27,701 nucleotides of DNA. Origin: Deltaproteobacteria bacterium UBA4427 (GTDB lineage Bacteria > Myxococcota_A > UBA9160 > UBA4427). Positions 1-10,754 of this stretch are shown here, one piece after another. Every line of letters starts with the position of its first letter. Positions within the stretch are counted from its first letter, which is position 1. The stretch covers positions 1 through 27,701 of the forward strand of contig DGPZ01000032.1 in assembly GCA_002390675.1 (NCBI GenBank), read 5' to 3'. The translations under genes and the position numbers were made by a program. A model generated the notes under the pieces. It searched no databases, was not told the origin of the DNA, and was given only the letters and a program-made list of their open reading frames with translations.

Positions 1-141
1 GCATTCATCCTCTATTGGTCCTGGGCGATGGACGGGAATATGCTGTCCTTCTTCAATCCCGTGAACTGGTTCACGGTCGAGAAGCGTTGGGACCGCGTAC
101 TTCAGAGCGTTCAGTGCGAATCTGCTGAGGAGACATCGTAG
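1..141 (+). CDS. C-terminal fragment, probable type I signal peptidase (LepB)
   Basis: The window opens inside a reading frame that runs 46 codons to a TAG stop. The visible tail contains YWSW near the start and a late KRWDRV stretch. This resembles the C-terminal end of many proteobacterial signal peptidase I enzymes, where a W-S-W/F-D strand is followed by a basic R-W-x-R-I segment. Such enzymes cleave signal peptides from exported preproteins at the periplasmic face of the inner membrane. The catalytic Ser and Lys would lie upstream of the window, so activity cannot be judged. The gene ends about 70 bp before the likely pyr promoter, so it is probably a separate transcription unit. The identification rests on a short tail only. 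Confidence 0.55.
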   Translation, partial: AFILYWSWAMDGNMLSFFNPVNWFTVEKRWDRVLQSVQCESAEETS

Positions 142-149
142 TCCTAAGA

Positions 150-174
150 GGCCGCCCGGCTCTCAGCGGGTGCC
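150..174 (+). terminator. Weak hairpin after the signal peptidase gene
   Basis: A GC-rich inverted repeat lies nine bases after the stop codon. CCCG at 155-158 faces CGGG at 167-170, and an outer GGC/GCC pairing is possible. There is no T-run after it, so it may be a Rho-dependent end or only a processing hairpin. Confidence 0.25.
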
Positions 175-209
175 CCTCGGCCAGCGCTGATTTTCCGCCG
201 CTTCAACGA

Positions 210-237
210 TTGCGAGACGCTGCCGTCGCGGTACTCT
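210..237 (+). promoter_or_regulatory. Candidate pyr operon promoter
   Basis: TTGCGA at 210-215 (4 of 6 to the -35 consensus) is followed after 16 bp by TACTCT at 232-237, a loose -10. Transcription would begin near 244, just ahead of the PyrR-binding hairpin, so the hairpin would be transcribed complete. The same TACTCT string recurs before two other genes in this window (12594 and 24574). The boxes are only moderately close to consensus. Confidence 0.4.
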
Positions 238-255
238 TGCGCGCGATCAACTTAA

Positions 256-288
256 TCCTTTAAGCCCGTCCAGAGAGCCGGGGAAGGA
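256..288 (+). promoter_or_regulatory. PyrR-binding mRNA hairpin (pyr leader)
   Basis: The sequence folds as the known PyrR recognition element. A lower stem TCCTT (256-260) pairs with AAGGA (284-288). A purine-rich internal bulge TAAG follows, then an upper stem CCCG (265-268) with CGGG (279-282). The loop is TCCAGAGAGC, and its CCAGAGAG core is the hallmark of this RNA family. The 3' side ends three bases before the GAGG (291-294) that serves as ribosome binding site for pyrR. No terminator/antiterminator pair is visible between it and the gene. The arrangement therefore fits PyrR-dependent translational repression, as known for mycobacteria, rather than the transcription attenuation of Bacillus. 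UMP-bound PyrR would stabilise the hairpin and block ribosome access. Confidence 0.8.
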
Positions 289-302
289 CTGAGGAAACTC
301 GC

Positions 303-989
303 GTGCCGATAACACCCCCTAGCGCGTCCTTGCAAGAGGACCGAAACCCCGCGGTACCTGCTGTCATGCCCAGGCAGGAAGAGCGAGTGGTTCTCGACAA
401 TGAGTCGATCCGCCGAGCGCTAATACGTATCGCGCACGAGATCGTCGAGAGCGCTGATGGCACCGAACGTCTCTATCTTGTTGCAATCCCCAATGGCGGC
501 GTGCCTCTTGCCCGTCTTTTGGCGGATAACCTTGAGAGCCTGACTGGGTTGCGTCCGCCACTCGGCATCCTTGATACGACGCTCTACCGCGATGATTTGT
601 CGACCCGCGGAAGCCGGCCGCTTCTGCGCCGAACGGAGATGCCATCCTCTGTGGATGACCGCGTCGTGGTGCTTGTCGAAGACGTCGTGAGCACAGGGCG
701 GACGATTCGCGCGGGCATGGATGCCTTGATGGATTTCGGTAGACCATCGCACGTCCGCGTCGTCGCACTCGTGGACCGGGGCCATCGCGAGCTTCCTATT
801 AAGATCGACTACGTAGGCAAGAATATACCGACCCAGCCAACGGATAAGGTTGTCTTTCACGCGGTGCAATTGCCGGCCCCTGACGCGACGGGCTCGGTAG
901 GGCGTGATCAGAGCGATGAGGATTTTACCATCGGCGAGCTTGAACTAGTTGTTAGGTCTGACAGCGAGACGCTGGAGGGACCCGAATGA
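303..989 (+). CDS. pyrR: PyrR, pyrimidine operon RNA-binding regulator / uracil phosphoribosyltransferase
   Basis: The type I phosphoribosyltransferase fold is clear. The PRPP-binding motif VVLVEDVVSTGRT spans about residues 122-134, with the acidic pair E126-D127, and the family signature LVDRGHRELP follows. PyrR binds pyr leader RNA with UMP as co-regulator and often has uracil phosphoribosyltransferase activity. At 228 residues it is longer than the usual ~180: there is an N-terminal extension of about 20 residues and a charged C-terminal tail of about 40. The pyrophosphate-loop segment reads IPNGGVPLA, whereas Bacillus-type proteins have T-R-G, so catalysis may be altered. GTG at 303 is chosen because GAGG (291-294) sits 8 bases upstream. 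The internal ATG at 366 has no such site. The stop overlaps the start of pyrB (ATGA). Confidence 0.88.
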   Translation: MPITPPSASLQEDRNPAVPAVMPRQEERVVLDNESIRRALIRIAHEIVESADGTERLYLVAIPNGGVPLARLLADNLESLTGLRPPLGILDTTLYRDDLSTRGSRPLLRRTEMPSSVDDRVVVLVEDVVSTGRTIRAGMDALMDFGRPSHVRVVALVDRGHRELPIKIDYVGKNIPTQPTDKVVFHAVQLPAPDATGSVGRDQSDEDFTIGELELVVRSDSETLEGPE

Positions 990-1909
990 TTGGGCGCGAC
1001 ATCCTTGGGATCGAGGATCTCTCACGCGAGGATATCGATACGATTCTCGAGACAGCCGAGCGCATGCAGGAAATCGGGAACCGCGAAGTGAAGAAGGTGC
1101 CGACGCTGCGTGGCCGTACGGTGATCAATCTCTTCTTCGAGCCTTCGACGCGGACGCAGACAAGCTTCGAGATCGCTGGCAAGCGACTCGCGGCGGACGT
1201 CGTGAACTTTTCCGTCTCGGGGTCGAGCGTCTCTAAGCGCGAGACGTTACTCGATACCGCAAAAACCCTTGATGCAATGGATCCTGATGCGGTCGTCGTG
1301 CGCCATAAGGTCGCTGGTGTCCCGCATCGCCTAGCGAAAGTCCTCAAGGCCCCCGTAATCAATGCCGGTGACGGTGCTCACGAGCATCCTTCCCAGGCCC
1401 TACTCGATATGCTGACTGTGCGCGAACAGAAGGGCCGAATAGAGGGCCTCACTATCACGATCATTGGCGACATCGCCCACAGCCGCGTCGCTCGCTCCAA
1501 TATCTACGGCTTTAAGAAGCTAGGCGCGGAAGTGCGGGTGGCGGGACCGCCGACGATGCTCCCAGCGGATGTCGAGAAAAGCCTCGGCGTGAAGGCCTAT
1601 ACGAATCTGGCTGAGGCGATTGAAGGCGCGGATGTCGTGATGGCGCTTCGCATTCAAATGGAACGTCTTGAAGGTGCTTGCTTCCCGAGCGTGCGCGAAT
1701 ACGCTGCGACTTTTGGGCTCGATCGCGCAAAGCTTCGTTATGCGAAAGAAGATGCGATCGTGATGCATCCCGGGCCGGTCAACCGCGGAGTCGAGCTGTC
1801 CCACGATCTCGCAGATGATCGTCCGAGCGTGATCCTCGATCAGGTCCGCAACGGCGTGGCTTTGCGAATGGCGCTGCTCTACCTGGTTGCTGGACGGGGA
1901 GGGCATTAG
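986..1909 (+). CDS. pyrB: Aspartate carbamoyltransferase catalytic subunit
   Basis: Transfers the carbamoyl group from carbamoyl phosphate to aspartate, the first committed step of pyrimidine synthesis, in the cytoplasm. The carbamoyl-phosphate loop S-T-R-T lies at residues 54-57 within FFEPSTRTQTSFE. HEHPSQALLD begins at residue 132, and the C-terminal VMHPGPVNRGVEL aspartate-binding loop is intact. The length of 307 residues is normal for the catalytic chain. No pyrI regulatory subunit is next to it. The downstream dihydroorotase has a full metal site, so this does not look like a PyrB holoenzyme with a dead PyrC partner. The start overlaps the pyrR stop, and GGAGGG lies just upstream, suggesting translational coupling. 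Confidence 0.95.
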   Translation: MIGRDILGIEDLSREDIDTILETAERMQEIGNREVKKVPTLRGRTVINLFFEPSTRTQTSFEIAGKRLAADVVNFSVSGSSVSKRETLLDTAKTLDAMDPDAVVVRHKVAGVPHRLAKVLKAPVINAGDGAHEHPSQALLDMLTVREQKGRIEGLTITIIGDIAHSRVARSNIYGFKKLGAEVRVAGPPTMLPADVEKSLGVKAYTNLAEAIEGADVVMALRIQMERLEGACFPSVREYAATFGLDRAKLRYAKEDAIVMHPGPVNRGVELSHDLADDRPSVILDQVRNGVALRMALLYLVAGRGGH

Positions 1910-1912
1910 CCG

Positions 1913-3226
1913 ATGTCGAAAATTCTCATTCGCAACGGACGGTTCCTTGACCCGAGCACGGATACCGATCTTCCGCCCGGAGCCGGCGAGCTTCTGATTG
2001 AAAACGGACGCGTGGTGGCGTTCGAAACCGGTGGCAATCCCATTCCCGAAGAAGGCACAGAGATCCTCGATGCCGAGGGTGCATGGGTTGTCCCCGGATT
2101 GATCGATGTTCATGCGCACCTGCGCGAGCCGGGCCAGGAGTACAAAGAAGACCTCGCTTCTGGCGGCACCGCCGCAGTCGCGGGCGGCTTCACGCAGGTC
2201 GCTTGTATGGCGAATACGGCGCCAGTCAACGATGACCCTTCAGTGACGAAGTACATCCTCGATCGTGCGGAAAAGGAATCCCCCGCCAAGATTCGTCCGA
2301 TTGCAGCGGCGACTCAGGGTCTGCTTGGCGAAGTGATGACGGAGATGGTCGCGCTTAAGGAAGCCGGAGCGATCGCTTTCAGCGACGATGGCGCGACGAT
2401 CAGCGATGCGGCGGTCATGCGGCGTGTGCTCGAGTATTCGCGGATGGCAGATGCCATCGTCATAGTACACGCAGAGGACTGCGCGCTTCGCGGAGCGGGC
2501 GTGGTGAATGAGGGCACCGTTTCTACGAAGCTAGGCTTGCCCGGTAATCCCGCGGCGGCCGAAGAAATCATGGTCGCTCGCGACATCCGCTTGGCCGCTC
2601 TGACGGGAGCGAAGCTACATATCGCCCACGTTTCGACGGCGGGCGCCGTACACATGATTCGCAAGGCACGGGAGGCTGGTCTTCTTGTGACCGCTGAAGT
2701 CACGCCGCACCATCTCACTTTGACCGACGAAGACACTATGGGATTCGATACGAGTACCCGCGTGGCTCCGCCGCTCCGCCGCCAGACCGATGTAGACGCG
2801 CTACGAAGAGCGCTCGCGGACGGGACGATCGACGTAATCGCAACGGACCATGCGCCCCACGCGAGCTACGAAAAAGAAGTCGAATTTACTGAGGCACCTC
2901 CCGGCATGCTCGGCCTTGAGACGGCGGTCGCCGTATGTCTCGATCTAGTTCGAGATGGGACGCTCACGCCGATCGAGTTCATTCGTCGACTCTCGACGAA
3001 TGCTGCAGGCCTGCTTTCCCTCGAAGGAGGCAGCTTGAAGGTCGGGTCGGTTGCAGATGTCGCTCTGATTGAGCCAAATCAGGAATGGAATTACGACCCG
3101 GCGCGAGGCTTCTCTAAGAGTCGCAACTCGCCCTGGGCCGGACAGTCGCTTACGGGACGCGTCACTGCGACGATCGTCGACGGTCGGCTGATTTATGACC
3201 ACGAACGTGGAGTGTTGATCCGATGA
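1913..3226 (+). CDS. pyrC: Dihydroorotase, class I
   Basis: Catalyses cyclisation of carbamoyl-aspartate to dihydroorotate. The amidohydrolase zinc site is complete: H67-A-H69-L-R71 in DVHAHLREPG, an HAED segment, the HIAHVST motif, TPHH, and the catalytic aspartate D312 in ATDHAPH. The length of 437 residues and the HAHLREPG form place it in the larger, Bacillus/Thermus-like class I group. This is the type usually encoded beside pyrB. The ATG follows the pyrB stop by three bases, with a GGGGAGG purine run in the pyrB end as ribosome binding site. Its stop overlaps carA by ATGA. Unlike the inactive DHOase-like subunits of some bacteria, all metal ligands seem present, so it is probably active. 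Confidence 0.95.
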   Translation: MSKILIRNGRFLDPSTDTDLPPGAGELLIENGRVVAFETGGNPIPEEGTEILDAEGAWVVPGLIDVHAHLREPGQEYKEDLASGGTAAVAGGFTQVACMANTAPVNDDPSVTKYILDRAEKESPAKIRPIAAATQGLLGEVMTEMVALKEAGAIAFSDDGATISDAAVMRRVLEYSRMADAIVIVHAEDCALRGAGVVNEGTVSTKLGLPGNPAAAEEIMVARDIRLAALTGAKLHIAHVSTAGAVHMIRKAREAGLLVTAEVTPHHLTLTDEDTMGFDTSTRVAPPLRRQTDVDALRRALADGTIDVIATDHAPHASYEKEVEFTEAPPGMLGLETAVAVCLDLVRDGTLTPIEFIRRLSTNAAGLLSLEGGSLKVGSVADVALIEPNQEWNYDPARGFSKSRNSPWAGQSLTGRVTATIVDGRLIYDHERGVLIR

Positions 3227-4479
3227 GTGCTGATTCGCAGGAACCGGGCGAGAGCGCCTCGACGGACGAACTGTTAGGCCATGAGGCTGCGCCCGCGGCG
3301 CTGGCTTTGGCCGATGGTACGATCTATCGAGGACGAGCTTTCGGGGCCCGTACGGTCCAGAGCGGTGAGGTCGTTTTTAATACGAGCCTGACGGGTTACC
3401 AGGAGATCGCTACGGACCCGTCCTACGCCGGACAGATCGTGACTATGACCTACACGCAGATTGGGAATGTTGGCGTGAATGAGATGGACGACGAGTCGCG
3501 CAAGCCATTCTTGTCCGGCTTCGTGGTCAAGGAACTCTTGGCACCGAGCAATTACCGCTCCGAAGCTGATTTTGATTCGAAGCTCGCTGAGTCTGGTATC
3601 CCCGGGTTGTCGGGGATCGACACCCGTGCGCTCGTTAGACGAATTCGTGACGGAGGCGCTCAGGTCGGGGTGCTCTCGACGGACCCGGCGAAGCAAGATG
3701 CGGATGAACTCGTGGCCATTGCGCGTGAGGCGCCGGGGCTCGATGGTCATGATTGGGTGGCGAAGGTCACTTGCGATGCTGCCTACTCATTTGATGATGG
3801 GATCTGGGGCGGGATCGGAGGGCAGCTCGTGCGTCCCGATCGTCCGGGGCAAAGGCTTAAGATAGTCGCTTACGATTTTGGTGTGAAGCGGAATATTCTC
3901 CGGCTTTTAGTCGAGCAGGGATTTGATGTGACGGTCGTCCCGGCCACGACGCCCGCGGCGGAGGCGCTCGCCATGAATCCCGACGGCATATTCTTGTCGA
4001 ATGGCCCTGGGGATCCGTCGGCGGTCGAAGGCGTTCAGCCGATCGTACGTGAGCTCACGCAGAGCAAGCCGGTCTTCGGAATTTGCTTAGGGCATCAGAT
4101 TCTTGGACTGGCCCTCGGTGGGACCACTCGAAAGCTTAAGTTCGGGCACCACGGCGGCAATCAGCCGGGCAAGGATTTGGCGACGGGGAAGGTTGCGATC
4201 TGCGCCGAGAACCACGGCTATGCGGTCGATGCGGACAGCCTAACGGCTGCCGGTGAACCGGTCGTAGTTACGCATATCAATCTGAATGACGACACCGTCG
4301 AGGGCTTGGCGCATGAATCGAAGCCGCTCTTTTCGGTGCAGTACCACCCGGAAGCCTCGCCGGGACCACACGATGCATCGTATTTCTTCAGCCGGTTCCG
4401 TGAGCTTGTGGAGCGCTGCTCCAAGGGCGAGTCGGTCACCGGAGCACAGATCAGTGGAATGAAGTCGAGCCGCTCCTGA
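3223..4479 (+). CDS. carA: Carbamoyl-phosphate synthase small (glutaminase) subunit
   Basis: Hydrolyses glutamine and passes ammonia to CarB. The N-terminal CarA domain contains IDTRALVRRIRDGG. The class I amidotransferase domain carries the catalytic cysteine C288 in GICLGHQ, and H375 and E377 in YHPEASPGPHD, so the triad is complete. About 25 extra acidic residues precede the usual start of the fold. The start overlaps the pyrC stop (ATGA), and no better-placed start is evident inside the extension. At 418 residues it is slightly longer than the E. coli protein. It supplies carbamoyl phosphate for both pyrimidines and arginine, but here the neighbours tie it to pyrimidines. Confidence 0.95.
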   Translation: MSADSQEPGESASTDELLGHEAAPAALALADGTIYRGRAFGARTVQSGEVVFNTSLTGYQEIATDPSYAGQIVTMTYTQIGNVGVNEMDDESRKPFLSGFVVKELLAPSNYRSEADFDSKLAESGIPGLSGIDTRALVRRIRDGGAQVGVLSTDPAKQDADELVAIAREAPGLDGHDWVAKVTCDAAYSFDDGIWGGIGGQLVRPDRPGQRLKIVAYDFGVKRNILRLLVEQGFDVTVVPATTPAAEALAMNPDGIFLSNGPGDPSAVEGVQPIVRELTQSKPVFGICLGHQILGLALGGTTRKLKFGHHGGNQPGKDLATGKVAICAENHGYAVDADSLTAAGEPVVVTHINLNDDTVEGLAHESKPLFSVQYHPEASPGPHDASYFFSRFRELVERCSKGESVTGAQISGMKSSRS

Positions 4480-4499
4480 AAGGGCTCCGGCCGCCTTTC
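4478..4499 (+). other. Intercistronic hairpin between carA and carB
   Basis: GAAAGG (4478-4483) pairs with CCTTTC (4494-4499). An inner GC-TCCG-GC tip and a two-base bulge complete it. The hairpin overlaps the carA stop codon and is followed by an 80-base gap before carB, the largest gap in this otherwise packed operon. There is no T-run, so a processing or mRNA-stability role is more likely than termination. Confidence 0.4.
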
Positions 4500-4578
4500 G
4501 ACCGCTTTCCCAATCATATCTCGAGGGCCTGTCCTTCGTTTGATACCTAGAGTGATGGTTGAACCATCGGAGTCCAAG

Positions 4579-7800
<3,222 letters not shown>

Positions 7801-7824
7801 GTCGCCGCAGAGAGGCCGCTCGTC

Positions 7825-10308
7825 ATGCCCGAATCCTTGTTTGAACAGCTCGCCGCGCTGCATGCCGCGGTCGTTGCGCTTGGGCGGGCGGAAGAGTTCG
7901 AAGATCTCAAGAAACGAGCGCCTTCCGAAGCAGAGGCCGAGGCCAAGAAGCGCTTAGGCCAGGTGCTGGGACGATCGATTCCGACGGACTTGCGCGCGCG
8001 ACTCACAAAGATCAACAAGCGTCTCAAGGCGCGAAAGCCCGAGGCGCCGCGGCGAGATATCGGTCGCGAGCTTCTTGAGCTGATCGATCCGCTCGGGCGA
8101 GCTGGCTTTGGGGATGAGCTGTTAGGCAAGTCCCTCGCGGCGTTGTCAGGCGTCGGGCCCAAGAAGGCTGATGGCTTTGCGCGTCGTGGTCTCGAACGAA
8201 TTAGTGATCTGCTCTTCTGGTTGCCAACGCGCTACGAAGATCGACGGCGCGTATTGGGTGTTGGAGAGTTAAAGGTCGGATCGAGCGCGACGTTTGTCGC
8301 CGAAGTCAAGGTGGTCGACTGGACACCTACTCGGCGCGGGGGGCGTTTCGGGAAGATTTTTCAAGCAGTCGTCGGAGACGAAGACGATGTCGTGACGCTC
8401 AAGTGGTTCCGCGGCGGCGAGCAAATTGCGAATTCTGTCGTGAAGGGGCGCTGGCTTCTCGTGAGTGGTGAGGTTAAGCGCTACCGGTTCTCAAAGGAGC
8501 TGATTCATCCGGACGTTGAAGTCGTCGACGCTCCTGGGGGACAGAGTGAAGCAGTACCTAGCAACGGCGTGAGCGCCGAGGTGGCGGGGGCAGAAACGGC
8601 TCCGGTGAAGAGTGTTTCGGCGAGTGCGGAGCTCGGCGCGGTCGTTCCAGTCTACTCGGCGCCCGATGGCATGAACCCGCGCACCTTGCGGCGGTTGATC
8701 GGCCAGGCTGTCGATGCCTATAGCGATCTTGTGAAAGGGCACCTTCCTCCACACATCGTCGAAGAGCGCGGACTCCCATCGATCTCCCATGCGCTCAAAG
8801 CGCTTCATCGACCCGGCACAGACGTAGACGTCCAGGAATACGAGGCATTTGCATCGCCCTCCCATGAACGACTTGTCCTGGAAGAGCTATACCTGCTCGA
8901 GCTTGGGCTTGCTCTGCGAAGGGCAAAGGCGACGCAACGTCCGGGGATCGCGATCGATTCGACGCGAATGGAATCCCGTGCGGCTGCGAAGGCGCTGCCC
9001 TACAAGCTCACTGGAGCACAGCGTCGCGTGGTGGGCGAGGTACTTGAGGATCTCGCACGACCGAATCCGATGAACCGTCTCGTGCAGGGTGACGTAGGTA
9101 GTGGGAAGACGGCAGTTGCCATGTTGTCCGCGGTTGCCGTAGCAGCGTGCGGTGGACAAACGGCGCTGATGGCCCCTACTGAATTGTTGGCTGAACAGCA
9201 TTACCGGACGCTTACTAATTTGGTCGAGAGTGGGGCAGGGGATATTCCGCTTCGAATAGGGCTCCTTACGGCTTCTCTGCCGCGGGCTGAGATTAAGCAG
9301 GTGCGCGGGCTGCTCGCGATGGGCGAAATCGATTTCATAGTTGGAACCCATGCGCTCGTCGCCGGCGAGATCCTGTTTAAGGACCTCGTGCTGTCGATCG
9401 TGGATGAACAGCACCGCTTCGGTGTTATGCAGCGCGCGGCACTCTCAGCTGCACGTCCAGATGGACGCTATCCGCATAGGATGGTCATGACAGCGACGCC
9501 GATCCCACGCAGCCTAGCCATGACCCTGTACGGAGAACTGGATCTCTCGATCATCGACGAGCTTCCTCCCGGGCGAAAGCCGATTGAGACGATTCTGCTT
9601 CGCGCCGGCGAGGGCCAGCGCGTGATGGATCTGATTCGCGAGACGCTCATCCGGAAAGAGCAGGTTTACGTCGTCTACCCATTAGTCGAAGAGAGCGAGA
9701 AGATGGACCTTCGCTCTGCGCTCGAGTCGGGTGAGCTGATCGCGCGGTCTTTTCCGAATCACAAGGTCGATGTGGTGCATGGGCGCCTCGACTCCGCCGA
9801 GAGACAGGCAGCGATGCTGCGTTTCTCGAGCGGCGAGTCGGCGATTCTTGTGGCGACGACCGTGATCGAGGTGGGGGTGGACGTCCCGGCGGCGACTTTG
9901 ATGGTGATCGAGCATGCCGAGCGCTTCGGATTGGCGCAGCTTCATCAGCTGCGGGGGCGTGTTGGGCGTGGCGGCGCGAAGGGCAGCTGTGTTTTGGTGG
10001 CTCGCGGTAGCTCAGAGAAGAGCGAGCAGAGGTTGCGTGCAATGACCACGACAACGGATGGCTTCAAGATTGCGGATGCCGACCTCGACATCCGTGGGCC
10101 CGGGGACTTTCTTGGAACCCGTCAAAGCGGTCATATGCCCGAGCTTCGGATCGCGGATCTGCTGCGAGATACGCTTCTCGTATCAGCCGCGCGGAACATC
10201 GCGCGACGCGAAGTTGAGTCGGATCCAGGCCTAAAGAAGGTCCCGGCGACGCGCAAAGCGGTCACCCAGCGCTGGGGATCGAGAATAGATCTTTCAGGCG
10301 TGGGTTAA
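7825..10308 (+). CDS. recG: ATP-dependent DNA helicase RecG
   Basis: RecG reverses stalled replication forks and processes Holliday junctions. A basic, helical N-terminal extension of about 100 residues precedes the wedge/OB domain (about 150-235). An Ala/Ser/Glu-rich low-complexity insert follows (about 236-270). The helicase core has Walker A GDVGSGKT near residue 422, the RecG-specific DEQHRFG near residue 527, MTATPIPRSLAMTLYG, and the C-terminal QLRGRVGRGG motif VI region. The extended N-terminus makes it longer (827) than E. coli RecG (693) and resembles RecG of other bacterial groups. It starts 24 bases after carB with AGAGG upstream, so it is probably co-transcribed with the pyr genes. 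Confidence 0.94.
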   Translation: MPESLFEQLAALHAAVVALGRAEEFEDLKKRAPSEAEAEAKKRLGQVLGRSIPTDLRARLTKINKRLKARKPEAPRRDIGRELLELIDPLGRAGFGDELLGKSLAALSGVGPKKADGFARRGLERISDLLFWLPTRYEDRRRVLGVGELKVGSSATFVAEVKVVDWTPTRRGGRFGKIFQAVVGDEDDVVTLKWFRGGEQIANSVVKGRWLLVSGEVKRYRFSKELIHPDVEVVDAPGGQSEAVPSNGVSAEVAGAETAPVKSVSASAELGAVVPVYSAPDGMNPRTLRRLIGQAVDAYSDLVKGHLPPHIVEERGLPSISHALKALHRPGTDVDVQEYEAFASPSHERLVLEELYLLELGLALRRAKATQRPGIAIDSTRMESRAAAKALPYKLTGAQRRVVGEVLEDLARPNPMNRLVQGDVGSGKTAVAMLSAVAVAACGGQTALMAPTELLAEQHYRTLTNLVESGAGDIPLRIGLLTASLPRAEIKQVRGLLAMGEIDFIVGTHALVAGEILFKDLVLSIVDEQHRFGVMQRAALSAARPDGRYPHRMVMTATPIPRSLAMTLYGELDLSIIDELPPGRKPIETILLRAGEGQRVMDLIRETLIRKEQVYVVYPLVEESEKMDLRSALESGELIARSFPNHKVDVVHGRLDSAERQAAMLRFSSGESAILVATTVIEVGVDVPAATLMVIEHAERFGLAQLHQLRGRVGRGGAKGSCVLVARGSSEKSEQRLRAMTTTTDGFKIADADLDIRGPGDFLGTRQSGHMPELRIADLLRDTLLVSAARNIARREVESDPGLKKVPATRKAVTQRWGSRIDLSGVG

Positions 10309-10316
10309 GAGGGGCC

Positions 10317-10353
10317 GCGCTAGCTAGAAATAGCTGAAGCGCATTGAAGGGCC
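10317..10353 (+). terminator. Hairpin ending the pyr-recG transcription unit
   Basis: GCGCTAGCTA (10317-10326) pairs with TAGCT-(ga)-AGCGC (10331-10342), closing a GAAA tetraloop. The outer GGCC at 10313-10316 and 10350-10353 can enclose it, followed by TTT. It begins nine bases after the recG stop. There is no long T-run, so termination efficiency is uncertain; 3'-end protection is also possible. Confidence 0.5.
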
Positions 10354-10412
10354 TTTGACGTGCTCGTTTCGGGCGCTCATAGGGCTCTGATAGCGCTTAG
10401 GCCAACTCAAGC

Positions 10413-10441
10413 TTGACGTTGCTTCTACCGTTAAGTACATC
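10413..10441 (+). promoter_or_regulatory. Candidate promoter of the leuA leader
   Basis: TTGACG (10413-10418, 5 of 6 to the -35) is followed after 17 bp by TACATC (10436-10441, 3 of 6 to the -10). The predicted start of transcription falls at or next to the leader-peptide ATG (10448). This would make the leader mRNA nearly leaderless and could explain why no Shine-Dalgarno is seen there. A second TTGACG at 10355-10360 with CATAGG at 10378-10383 is the alternative. Confidence 0.35.
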
Positions 10442-10447
10442 AAAGTC

Positions 10448-10540
10448 ATGCAAGCGATTTCGAACCACAACAGCGCACGCCAGCTAGAACTTCTAGCCAA
10501 TGGCCTCCTGCTCCTTATCGGGGTGGGTGGGGTTGCCTAG
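10448..10540 (+). CDS. Leucine-rich leader peptide of the leuA attenuator
   Basis: A 30-codon reading frame ends in TAG at 10538. Its second half reads GLLLLIGVGGVA, with four consecutive Leu codons (CTC CTG CTC CTT, 10505-10516) followed by ATC, and two more Leu codons (CTT CTA) just upstream. Seven of 30 residues are Leu, and Ile and Val also occur, as expected for sensing branched-chain aminoacyl-tRNA. It lies 214 bases before leuA, immediately ahead of mutually exclusive hairpins and a terminator. Ribosome stalling at the Leu run would leave 10522-10534 free to form the antiterminator. No in-frame start lies between the upstream stop at 10391 and this ATG, and no clear ribosome binding site is present. 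Confidence 0.72.
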   Translation: MQAISNHNSARQLELLANGLLLLIGVGGVA

Positions 10541-10634
10541 CGTGCGTTGAGCCTGACACCTGTCTCTAAAGAGGCGGGGCTCGAAACAAGCAAAAGCCCC
10601 TCCCGCCTGACTGGCCGGAGGGGCTTTTGCTTTT
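10520..10634 (+). promoter_or_regulatory. Transcription attenuator controlling leuA
   Basis: Three competing pairings are visible. Terminator: 10589-10603 with 10617-10631. Antiterminator A: GGTGGGTGGGGTT at 10522-10534, inside the last leader codons, pairs with AGCCCCTCCCGCC at 10595-10607; there is one U-U mismatch and two G-U pairs among 13 positions. Antiterminator B: AGGCGGG at 10572-10578 pairs with CCCGCCT at 10602-10608. A further TTGAGCC (10547-10553)/GGCTCGA (10578-10584) pairing could act as a pause hairpin. A ribosome reaching the stop codon covers 10522-10534 and favours termination. A ribosome stalled on the Leu codons leaves it free and favours readthrough. This matches amino-acid attenuation logic as in enteric leu and ilv operons. 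Confidence 0.65.
10589..10634 (+). terminator. Intrinsic terminator in the leuA leader
   Basis: A perfect 15-bp stem joins AGCAAAAGCCCCTCC (10589-10603) to its complement at 10617-10631. The 13-base loop can itself form CGCC/GGC pairs. TTTTGCTTTT covers the descending arm and tail. It is the strongest terminator-like structure in the window. It stands between the leader peptide and leuA, not at the end of a gene, as expected for an attenuator. Confidence 0.8.
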
Positions 10635-10754
10635 GCACTCGGCGTTCTTCGAGTGCGAAGACTGCTGGATCGCAGGTCACAACTGTGGCTTGGGTGATGC
10701 AAAGAGTCGCTTCTTGGGTGGGTCCGGTTGCGTGGGGCTAAACGGAGAAGAGTG

